NCBI GenBank assembly: GCA_937899265.1
Contig: CALBPV010000136.1
Coordinates: 1 to 12,067 of the forward strand
Direction of reading: 5' to 3'
Origin: an uncultured Bacteroidales bacterium
GTDB lineage: Bacteria > Bacteroidota > Bacteroidia > Bacteroidales > UBA3663
Length of the DNA: 12,067 nt
The notes under the pieces were generated by a model, which worked only from the letters and a program-made list of their open reading frames with translations, was not told the origin of the DNA and ran no database searches. Positions 7,176 through 12,067 of this stretch are shown piece by piece. The position numbers and the translations under genes were made by a program. Position 1 is the first letter of the stretch. The number at the start of each line of letters is the position of its first letter.

Positions 7176-9089
7176 TTATTTCAGGAACACCTTCTTGCCG
7201 TTCACAAGATATACGCCCGGACGTTTCAGACCCGTGTAGGGCACCTTCTGGCCCAGGATATTGAAAATCTCCGCATTCTTGAGGTCAAGGCTGTTGTCGA
7301 TGCGGACACCGTTCAGGCTGTTGGATGTCAGGTTCTTCACGCCTGCCACGTTGAAATAGGTGGCTACCGTTCCGGCCAGAACGACCTTGAGGCCGATGTT
7401 GCCGGGATTGTCCACCAAGTTGAGTTGTGCACGCAAGTCTGTGCCGCTCGTGAGCTGTACGGGCGCCGTGAAGGCTCCTATAGTCTCGTCTGCGGTGTTG
7501 GCCACAGAGATGTTGGATGGCAATGCACCCTCTGCCCCGAACTGTGCAGTGTTGTTGTTCCAGTAGCCTACAATATAACCTTCCACATACTGTTCACCGC
7601 TCACCTTGCCGTTCTCGTATGCCAGGTCGGTGGGCAGGAAGGGACGCTCCTTCGTGCCGTCGCCGCCCGAGAGCACATAGAGCGTATAGGAGGCCTGTGC
7701 GGCCTGCATCGTGGCTGTCTCGGCGGTCTCTACCGAAATCACCGTGTTGCCCAATCGCAAGATGGTAACATTGCCCTTGGCGTCAACCGTAGCCACAGCT
7801 TCGTTCGACGACTTCCAGGTCATTGCACCGTCCGACTCGTTGGTCAGCGCGTTCTGCACGGTTGCCGACGTACCCGTCACAGGCACCTCGTCTGCATCGA
7901 AGGAAAGCTTCGGAGCCTGGAGCGAGGTGATGAGCTCGATATCCTCGGCGGTGCGGGGATAAATCTGAACCGTACCTTTGTAGGAAGAAACGAATGCCGT
8001 CACATTGTACGACTTTTCGGTGTCGAATGTCTTCGAAGCGGATGTATTGAAATTGTCACGCAACACTACGCTGTTGTCGCTGTCGTCCACGATGGTGTTG
8101 TTGCGGCTTTCCCATGCAGCGTTTTCGAACTGCACGTTCTTGATGGTCACGAGTTCCGCCTCATAGTCGGTATAGTTGTTCGTGATGTCGGCTATGGTCA
8201 CCGTCTGGGCTTCTACGGCATTGCCCGAAGAAACCACCGTTGCGGGGAACGTGGCGGGTGTGAATTCGAGCGCCGTCTCATTGTAGAGCTTGAGCTGGCC
8301 GGTCACTTCGCCTGAGATGACATCGCCGGCCTTCAGCACGGTCTCGTTGCTGCCCAAGTAGCAGAGCAGGCCGTTGATTTCGTCGTTGAGGTTCTCTTGG
8401 AGGAAGAGACTTTTGCCGTTCACGAAGGTCACCAAGAGGTTCTGGAATGCGAACACTACCTCCGGGCTCTCCGATGCATCGATGCTCTTCATGGCATGGA
8501 TGGAATTTGCTTTCACCACATCGTCGTCATCGCCCGAACCCTCCACATCATCGGTGGTCAGCAACGACAGGGTTTTGATTTCCCAACTGGGAGCCGACGA
8601 CTCGGTGGAAGTGTAACGGAATCCGAACTTGACTTTGCTCTTTCCGCAGTAAGAAGACAAGTCAAGCGTATCGTTGTAGAACGTCCAGCTGGTGCCTGCG
8701 GGAAGATTGTTGAACGTCAATGCCGTAGCTTCATCGCCTACAATAACGTAGGCCTGACAATGCTGCGTTACGGTGTAGCCCGTACCCACTTTGTTTACAG
8801 CGTGCGAAATGGCGACTTTCAAATTGGTCAACTTCGAAAGATCCACTTCCGGAGAATAAAGCCACGCCTCGGAAGCATAGCATTGGCTATTTGCGTAGGC
8901 CGATGCCACCATGCCGTAGTTGTTGCTGCGGTTCCAAATGTAAGTTAACGCATCAGGCATAGTCCGATTGTCAACCGTCCAGTCACCTTGGGACTTGGTA
9001 AAATCCTGCGACAGATATTCGTGCAGGTCTGCTGCCTGCAATCCGGTCACAGCGAACAAAGAAAGAACAGAGAGTAAAAATTGCTTCAT
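7176..9089 (-). CDS. Secreted multidomain protein with Ig-like, OB-fold-like and T9SS-type C-terminal sorting domains
   Basis: 637-residue exported protein. Residues 1-20 are a Sec signal peptide ending in LQAA. Residues about 25-178 look like a jelly-roll (choice-of-anchor type) domain. An Asp-rich linker with DDDD follows (187-190). Residues about 195-388 look like an OB-fold-type DUF5689-like domain. Residues about 393-472 are a bacterial Ig-like Big_2 domain (ALTNES, AVATVDAKGNVT). Residues about 474-595 match the DUF6359-type domain (GGDGTKERPF, YVEGYIVGYW). The end, IFNILGQKVPYTGLKRPGVYLVNGKKVFLK in outline (about 608-637), has the VYLVNGKKV signature of type IX secretion sorting tails in Prevotella/Porphyromonas-like species. 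It would be carried through the outer membrane and anchored at the surface. No catalytic residues are recognised; binding or adhesion is a guess. It is the first gene of a probable pair with the OmpA lipoprotein. Confidence 0.8.
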   Translation of the reverse strand: MKQFLLSVLSLFAVTGLQAADLHEYLSQDFTKSQGDWTVDNRTMPDALTYIWNRSNNYGMVASAYANSQCYASEAWLYSPEVDLSKLTNLKVAISHAVNKVGTGYTVTQHCQAYVIVGDEATALTFNNLPAGTSWTFYNDTLDLSSYCGKSKVKFGFRYTSTESSAPSWEIKTLSLLTTDDVEGSGDDDDVVKANSIHAMKSIDASESPEVVFAFQNLLVTFVNGKSLFLQENLNDEINGLLCYLGSNETVLKAGDVISGEVTGQLKLYNETALEFTPATFPATVVSSGNAVEAQTVTIADITNNYTDYEAELVTIKNVQFENAAWESRNNTIVDDSDNSVVLRDNFNTSASKTFDTEKSYNVTAFVSSYKGTVQIYPRTAEDIELITSLQAPKLSFDADEVPVTGTSATVQNALTNESDGAMTWKSSNEAVATVDAKGNVTILRLGNTVISVETAETATMQAAQASYTLYVLSGGDGTKERPFLPTDLAYENGKVSGEQYVEGYIVGYWNNNTAQFGAEGALPSNISVANTADETIGAFTAPVQLTSGTDLRAQLNLVDNPGNIGLKVVLAGTVATYFNVAGVKNLTSNSLNGVRIDNSLDLKNAEIFNILGQKVPYTGLKRPGVYLVNGKKVFLK

Positions 9090-9133
9090 TATGCTATTGT
9101 TTTTTAATTGTTTATTCTCTTTATTTATTATTT

Positions 9134-9172
9134 TTAGCCTCTCCCTTCAGGGGGAGGTTTGGAGGAGGCTAA
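9134..9172. repeat. Imperfect inverted repeat in the leader of the secreted-protein gene
   Basis: Outer arms TTAGCCTC (9134-9141) and GAGGCTAA (9165-9172) are perfect complements. An alternative inner stem pairs CCTCTCCC (9138-9145) with GGGGGAGG (9150-9157) with one G-T wobble, so the two structures compete. Neither strand has a T run after it, so it is not a simple terminator. It lies between the predicted transcription start (near 9185) and the ATG of the leftward gene. From memory it resembles the G/C-rich intergenic repeats common in Bacteroidetes genomes. Confidence 0.6.
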
Positions 9173-9191
9173 GTCTCCGACTTTCATGCCG

Positions 9192-9223
9192 CAAAGATAG
9201 TCATTATTTTCGACATTTCCAAA
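9192..9223 (-). promoter_or_regulatory. Promoter of the secreted protein-OmpA pair
   Basis: On the minus strand this reads TTTG (9223-9220), 20 bases, then TATCTTTG (9199-9192), an exact match to the Bacteroidetes promoter consensus TTTG-N19-21-TAnnTTTG. Transcription would start near 9185, giving a leader of about 95 bases before the ATG at 9089. That leader contains the inverted repeat at 9134-9172. Confidence 0.85.
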
Positions 9224-9316
9224 TTTCAAAACAAAAAATTAAAAATTTATGATAATTAATGGCCAATTACATGGTAATTATATGTTTTTTTAATTAAAAA
9301 GAGAGCCAAAGCAGGC

Positions 9317-9342
9317 TTTTTTTCGAAAAAAACGTATCTTTG
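9317..9342 (+). promoter_or_regulatory. Promoter of the kelch protein gene
   Basis: TATCTTTG at 9335-9342 matches the Bacteroidetes -7 element. Just upstream is a perfect 16-base palindrome, TTTTTTTCGAAAAAAA (9317-9332), which occupies most of the spacer. No clear TTTG -33 element is present. Transcription would start near 9349, about 21 bases before the ATG at 9371. It is divergent from the promoter at 9192-9223, about 110 bases away. Confidence 0.75.
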
Positions 9343-9370
9343 CGGCCAAAAACATTCCTTTTCTTCGGAT

Positions 9371-10705
9371 ATGCCACATAGATTCATGTCGATTCTCCTC
9401 CTGCCGGTTTTGTTTCCGGTGCTGCTGCAGGGTTCTGCCCCCACTCAAGCCGATGCGCCCGGGTGTCCCCTCCGACCCGTCGAAGCCGTGCGTCTGCCCG
9501 ATCTCAACATTGCGCGCAGCGGTCACTCCGCTCTCATGGCCGGCGGGGAACCCACCGTCTTTGGCGGTCACACCTCCGGCTTCGTTCTCACCCCCACGGC
9601 CGAATATTTCAGCAACGGAACCTGGCATACGCTGGATATGATTTATGCCCACGACGGCGGTTTCTCCGTGCAGCTTCGTTCGGGGCAGATACTCATCGGC
9701 GGAGGCTACAAAGACAATCTCGGCATCAGCCACAGTTATGAGGCCGAACTGTACAATCCCGGTACCCATACCTTCACCGGCTTTGGCTGTCTCGACCGGA
9801 AAAGAGCTTCGTCCACAACCGTCGAACTTGCCGACGGGCAAGTACTCATCGCCGGCAACTGGTATGCCGATGACGGTATGGAGCTCTACGACGGACATTA
9901 CACCTTCTCGCCGCTCAAGGGCACTGTGCAGTCGCGCTACCTGCCCCACCTCTTCAGGACGGACGGAGGCGATGTGCTCGTCGTGGGCGGCTACGACAAT
10001 CGGGGAGAGGCGCTCGACACCATACTCGTGGACCGCATGACGGGAGAACCGTTCTCCTCCCCCGTCTTCAGCCACTGGCGACCGCTTCACTACGACATCC
10101 CGTTCCACAATGCCGAAAGTTTCACCGGCGACGAGACCCGGGGCGTTTTCTCCTACCTGCTGCCTGTCAAAAACGACAGCGGGCAGATGGCCATTGTTCA
10201 GGTGCACGACACGGTGTTTTCTCTCCTCCCCACCGACTTCCCCGTCCCTGTGGCAAGCCCCTGGGGCGACATCCAATGGTACTCACCCGTCTATACCGAC
10301 CGGCAGCGACAGCGCGGCTACATCACAGGCTGCGATGCTACAGGGCGGCAGTATGCTCTCTCCATTGACTACGCACAAACGCCCGCGCGCCTTACGCTCC
10401 ACCATACCCCGCCCCTCACCGACAGTAAAGCCCTCACTACGCCTATGCTCACCGACGACGGCAACCTCATGCTTACAGGTTTTAAATTCCCCGGTCCAAC
10501 CTTCAATTTCTTTCCTTCACCGCAAGTATGGTTGCTGCAGTTCAACAGCCCCGCCCCCGCATCCTCTCACAGTCGGCTCCCATGGCTTTGGATCCTCGTC
10601 ACGCTCGTCCTCCTCGCCCTCCTGGCTGCTCTCCTGCTCAGGGGAACTGTCGCCCGGCGACTGAGGGGGTCCCCTCACCCCCAGAAACGAAGAAAGGCCG
10701 ATTAG
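9371..10705 (+). CDS. Membrane-anchored kelch-type beta-propeller protein
   Basis: 444-residue protein. Residues 1-about 27 are a signal peptide (hydrophobic 8-20). Residues about 48-390 carry several kelch-like blades with the pattern hydrophobic-GG: ALMAGGEPTVFGG (54-66), GQILIGGGY (105-113), GQVLIAGNW (156-164) and DVLVVGGYDN (201-210), as in kelch or galactose-oxidase-type propellers. Residues 403-424 (LPWLWILVTLVLLALLAALLL) are a single membrane helix, leaving a short basic tail of about 20 residues (RGTVARRLRGS...). This gives an exported propeller anchored at its C-terminus. The role is unknown; propellers of this kind bind ligands or proteins. Oddly, the last codons lie in DNA that forms hairpins (10662-10677 and 10692-10728), so the tail may be read-through into formerly noncoding sequence, or a cytoplasmic domain may have been lost. 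A second in-frame ATG at 9386 is also possible as start, but the promoter position fits 9371 well. Confidence 0.7.
   Translation: MPHRFMSILLLPVLFPVLLQGSAPTQADAPGCPLRPVEAVRLPDLNIARSGHSALMAGGEPTVFGGHTSGFVLTPTAEYFSNGTWHTLDMIYAHDGGFSVQLRSGQILIGGGYKDNLGISHSYEAELYNPGTHTFTGFGCLDRKRASSTTVELADGQVLIAGNWYADDGMELYDGHYTFSPLKGTVQSRYLPHLFRTDGGDVLVVGGYDNRGEALDTILVDRMTGEPFSSPVFSHWRPLHYDIPFHNAESFTGDETRGVFSYLLPVKNDSGQMAIVQVHDTVFSLLPTDFPVPVASPWGDIQWYSPVYTDRQRQRGYITGCDATGRQYALSIDYAQTPARLTLHHTPPLTDSKALTTPMLTDDGNLMLTGFKFPGPTFNFFPSPQVWLLQFNSPAPASSHSRLPWLWILVTLVLLALLAALLLRGTVARRLRGSPHPQKRRKAD
10662..10677. repeat. Short perfect palindrome inside the 3' end of the kelch gene
   Basis: TGAGGGG-GT-CCCCTCA: 7-base perfect arms around GT. 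It lies in the codons for the basic tail after the membrane helix. Such sequence is typical of intergenic G/C-rich elements rather than of coding DNA. Confidence 0.6.
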
Positions 10706-10728
10706 CAATGGTTGCCAACCGACCTTCC
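10692..10728 (-). terminator. Rho-independent terminator of the leftward HA mini-gene/ATPase cluster
   Basis: A 17-base stem (10692-10708 with 10712-10728) around the 3-base loop CCA (leftward sense). In leftward RNA every position pairs, four of them as G-U wobbles. Read rightward the same positions become A-C mismatches, so the structure is strand-specific. In the leftward direction it is followed by a T-rich tract (TTCGTTTCTGG). It lies five bases past the stop codon of the HA mini-gene (10733). It also contains the stop codon of the convergent kelch gene (10703-10705), so the two transcription units overlap in their ends. Confidence 0.75.
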
Positions 10729-10732
10729 GTCT

Positions 10733-10966
10733 TCACTGATATTGATTCTTATGCCGATGCCGTTCCATCAGCTCCAGCAACTCCCGGAACGGCTCCACCC
10801 GCTCCGGCTTCATCTCCCCCGCGTTATACAATTTCCGTTGATGCTTGAGCCAATTGCAGTACAGCCCCCTCTCAGCATCGTCATGCTTACTCGGATTCCT
10901 ACGGTTCGTCTCGATGAAGCCCTTCACCTCATCATACTGCCTCTTCCACCGTTCCTCCTGCGTCAT
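10733..10966 (-). CDS. Small helicase-associated (HA) domain protein, copy 1
   Basis: 77-residue protein that is essentially a single helicase-associated domain (PF03457 type): W7..QYDEVKGF, then NRRNPSKHDDAERGLYCNWLKHQRKLYNAGEMKPERVEPFRELLELM. The pattern of a first Trp, L-x-x-W-L-x-x-Q-R, Y-N-x-G and E-R-x-x-x-F-x-x-L-L matches this alpha-helical, probably DNA-binding domain, which usually occurs in tandem at the C-terminus of large helicases. Here it stands alone. The ATG at 10964-10966 has no Shine-Dalgarno, as usual in this group. It follows the ATPase remnant by 25 bases on the same strand and is followed by a terminator. A second, nearly identical copy begins beyond the right edge. Function is unknown; it could be a nucleic-acid-binding accessory of a mobile or defence-like unit (inference). 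Confidence 0.75.
   Translation of the reverse strand: MTQEERWKRQYDEVKGFIETNRRNPSKHDDAERGLYCNWLKHQRKLYNAGEMKPERVEPFRELLELMERHRHKNQYQ
10739..10920. repeat. Direct repeat, copy 1 (mini-gene 3' part)
   Basis: 182 bases identical to 11886-12067 at 175 positions, with no gaps and an offset of exactly 1147. The left boundary lies four bases after the start of the stop codon, with a different 3' flank in each copy: a terminator after copy 1 and none seen after copy 2. The right boundary of the repeat is not known because the window ends. Confidence 0.95.
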
Positions 10967-10991
10967 ATCGTTATCGTCTTTCGTCCAAAAC

Positions 10992-11721
10992 TCAATCCCT
11001 CAGACACCCTATCGGCACCACATACACCCCGTCCTTGCGTCTGTAGGCATACATCCCTGTTCCCGTCAGCACCATCTTGAACGACGGAGCCTTCATTCGC
11101 GTCGTGTCTATCTTCTTTTCCAGTGAATTCAGATTTGCCGCACCTTCTTCTATCAAGCCGTCGCCGCCAAGTTTTATTTCTATCAGCCCGTATGTGCCGT
11201 TCCTTCGGTGCAGCACCGCGTCACACTCCAGACCGTTCTTGTCCCTATAGTGATACAGCTCTCCATCCAGTGACTGGGCATACACCCTCAAGTCTCTCAC
11301 CGCCATCGTCTCGAAAAACAGTCCGAAAGTATTCAGGTCGTTCAGAAAGTCTTCCGATCCCACACCCAATGCCGCCACACCTATAGAAGGATCCGTAAAA
11401 TAACGAGTGTCACTCGTCCTGACAGCCGTCTTGCTCCGCAGATTCGGGTTCCATGCCTTCATGTCCTCCACCACGAAAATCTTCTTCAGCGCCTTCACAT
11501 ACGAAGCCACCGTGTCATCATTCAGCGATGCATTGTCGTTCGACTTCATGTCTGCACATATCACACCATAGTTCACAGCAGCCCCCTGATGCCGTGCATA
11601 CGACCGCATCAGTAGTTTCACACGGTTCAATCTCGTCGCTGCTCACGGGCACAGCAGAGCCTGTCAGAATGAACTGTCCCATTTCGCTTCTGTCATCCAC
11701 TTCCGAGCGAACGGTATCTAA
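10992..11721 (-). pseudogene. Decayed AAA/DUF4143-family ATPase gene (two internal deletions)
   Basis: Remains of an ATP-binding protein of the AAA_14/DUF4143 type, usually about 400-430 residues (from memory). Segment A (about 11721-11629) encodes LDTVRSEVDDRSEMGQFILTGSAVPVSSDEI, the sensor/GQFILTGS region. Segment B (11630-10992), in another frame, begins at NRVKLLMRSYARHQG and runs to the natural C-terminus. It includes IFVVED.KAWNPNLRSKTA, RYFTDPS, FGLFFETMAVRDLRVYA, and the nuclease-like GLECDAVL...GLIEIKLG. The start codon, P-loop and Walker B part are missing before segment A, and a central block is missing between A and B, which shifts the frame at about 11626-11632. There is no ATG at either fragment, so a functional ATPase is unlikely, although the 3' frame is still open for over 200 codons, so the decay looks recent. 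Confidence 0.8.
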
Positions 11722-11734
11722 CTTTACATCCTTT

Positions 11735-11771
11735 TTCGGGAGTTTGGCGCACTTCTGTTCGGGAGTTTGGC
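11735..11771. repeat. 23-base-period tandem repeat in the leader of the ATPase remnant
   Basis: TTCGGGAGTTTGGC occurs at 11735-11748 and again at 11758-11771, a period of 23 bases. The period is not a multiple of three, so it is not a protein repeat. In leftward sense it reads GCCAAACTCCCGAA twice and lies between the predicted transcription start (near 11769) and the coding remnant. Confidence 0.8.
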
Positions 11772-11775
11772 CGTG

Positions 11776-11783
11776 CAAAAATA
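11776..11783 (-). promoter_or_regulatory. Candidate -7 promoter element of the ATPase remnant
   Basis: In leftward sense TATTTTTG, a match to TAnnTTTG, lies upstream of the leader repeats. The possible -33 TTTG elements (11799-11796 and 11818-11815) are at non-standard distances, so the promoter is only half supported. If it is real, the wreck and the downstream HA mini-gene would still be transcribed from here. Confidence 0.45.
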
Positions 11784-11879
11784 CGGCTTTTTTTTCAAAT
11801 AGCAGTACTTTGCCCAAATAATCTCCGTTTTTAACAATCTTTTAACACATTTAAACCCTCATTTCGCCCTTTTATTCCC
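11784..11879. other. A/T-rich spacer between the ATPase leader and HA mini-gene copy 2
   Basis: About 95 A/T-rich bases without a gene. In leftward sense they hold a short direct repetition of TTAAA (TTAAATGTGTTAAAAGATTGTTAAAAAC in outline) and no clear hairpin. Unlike copy 1 of the mini-gene, copy 2 therefore has no visible terminator, and its transcript could continue into the ATPase remnant. Confidence 0.5.
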
Positions 11880-12067
11880 TCATTCATATTGATTCTTATG
11901 CCGATGCCGTTCCATCAGCTCAAGCAGCTCCCGAAACGGTTCCACCCGCTCCGGCCTCATCTCCCCCGCGTTATACAATTTCCGTTGATGCTTGAGCCAA
12001 TTGCAGTACAATCCCCTCTCAGCATCGTCATGCTTACTCGGATTCCTACGGTTCGTCTCGATGAAGC
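11880..12067 (-). CDS. Small helicase-associated (HA) domain protein, copy 2 (partial, runs off the right edge)
   Basis: The visible 61 codons encode FIETNRRNPSKHDDAERG... to ...HRHKNQYE and the TGA at 11880-11882. Compared with copy 1 only two residues differ: Lys to Arg at the GEM(K/R)P position and the last residue Gln to Glu. Of the seven base differences in the shared block, six are synonymous. The start lies beyond the window, expected about 46 bases further right if the copy is full length. It is upstream of the ATPase remnant on the same strand. Single HA domain, as for copy 1; the role is unknown. Confidence 0.8.
   Translation of the reverse strand, partial: FIETNRRNPSKHDDAERGLYCNWLKHQRKLYNAGEMRPERVEPFRELLELMERHRHKNQYE
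11886..12067. repeat. Direct repeat, copy 2 (to the window edge)
   Basis: Partner of 10739-10920; seven mismatches, no gaps. It still matches at the last base of the window, so the duplication is larger than what is visible and may include more of the cluster. Confidence 0.95.

Noticed and set aside
7167..8315. Rightward open frame of 382 codons opposite the secreted protein
   Set aside because: Translation is a Cys/His/Arg/Val-rich antisense shadow without motifs, while the leftward protein has a signal peptide and a C-terminal sorting tail.
9290..10276. Leftward open frame of 328 codons opposite the kelch gene
   Set aside because: No motif; it runs through the kelch promoter region and mirrors its codons, whereas the rightward frame has a signal peptide, blades and a membrane helix.
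11518..11817. A 99-codon leftward frame beginning upstream of the ATPase remnant as an independent small gene
   Set aside because: It starts at TTG inside the A/T-rich upstream region, runs through the promoter element and leader repeats, then reads the GQFILTGS segment and loses frame at the deletion. It is a fragment of the pseudogene.
10739..12067. CRISPR array or insertion sequence as the explanation of the direct repeats
   Set aside because: Only two long coding repeats 1147 bases apart are present, with no short regularly spaced repeats, no transposase and no terminal inverted repeats at the boundaries.

Overview
The window reads as chromosomal DNA from a Bacteroidota bacterium, most likely order Bacteroidales. 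Several signs agree. Promoters match the Bacteroides-type -7 element TAnnTTTG. A secreted protein ends in a type IX secretion (T9SS)-style sorting domain. There is a LruC-type surface lipoprotein, a Bacteroidetes-style nucleoside kinase with an extra N-terminal half, and Shine-Dalgarno sequences are absent. The base composition is fairly GC-rich for the group. Prevotellaceae or a close family is my best guess, but the genus cannot be fixed from this sequence.

Layout. Positions 1-154 hold no convincing gene, only small inverted repeats. From 4452 down to 155 a leftward operon encodes a Na+/phosphate cotransporter with a PhoU-like tail, MenA (menaquinone prenyltransferase; 4-base ATGA overlap with the transporter) and a LruC-domain lipoprotein (30-base gap). 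A 198-base divergent promoter region follows. The nucleoside kinase gene then runs rightward (4651-6309) to a strong hairpin terminator at 6367-6405. Converging on that terminator is a leftward pair: a multidomain secreted protein with a T9SS-like tail (7176-9089) and a glycine-zipper/OmpA lipoprotein (6422-7129). The 281-base divergent region 9090-9370 carries two promoters and an inverted repeat. It separates this pair from a rightward membrane-anchored kelch/beta-propeller protein (9371-10705).

The right end (10692-12067) has a different, accessory character. Two nearly identical copies of a 77-residue helicase-associated (HA) domain mini-gene lie 1147 bases apart in direct orientation; the second runs off the window. 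Between them is the wreck of an AAA/DUF4143-type ATPase gene. It has lost its P-loop region and a central block through two deletions, but it keeps a -7 promoter element and a leader with a 23-base-period repeat. Six of the seven differences in the shared 182-base block of the mini-genes are synonymous, so the small protein looks selected while the ATPase between the copies is dead. A 17-bp hairpin that pairs fully only in leftward transcripts ends this cluster and contains the stop codon of the kelch gene.

The left 9 kb are ordinary envelope, transport and cofactor genes. The unusual part is the repeated HA mini-gene and decayed ATPase cluster, followed by several promoter and leader palindromes.
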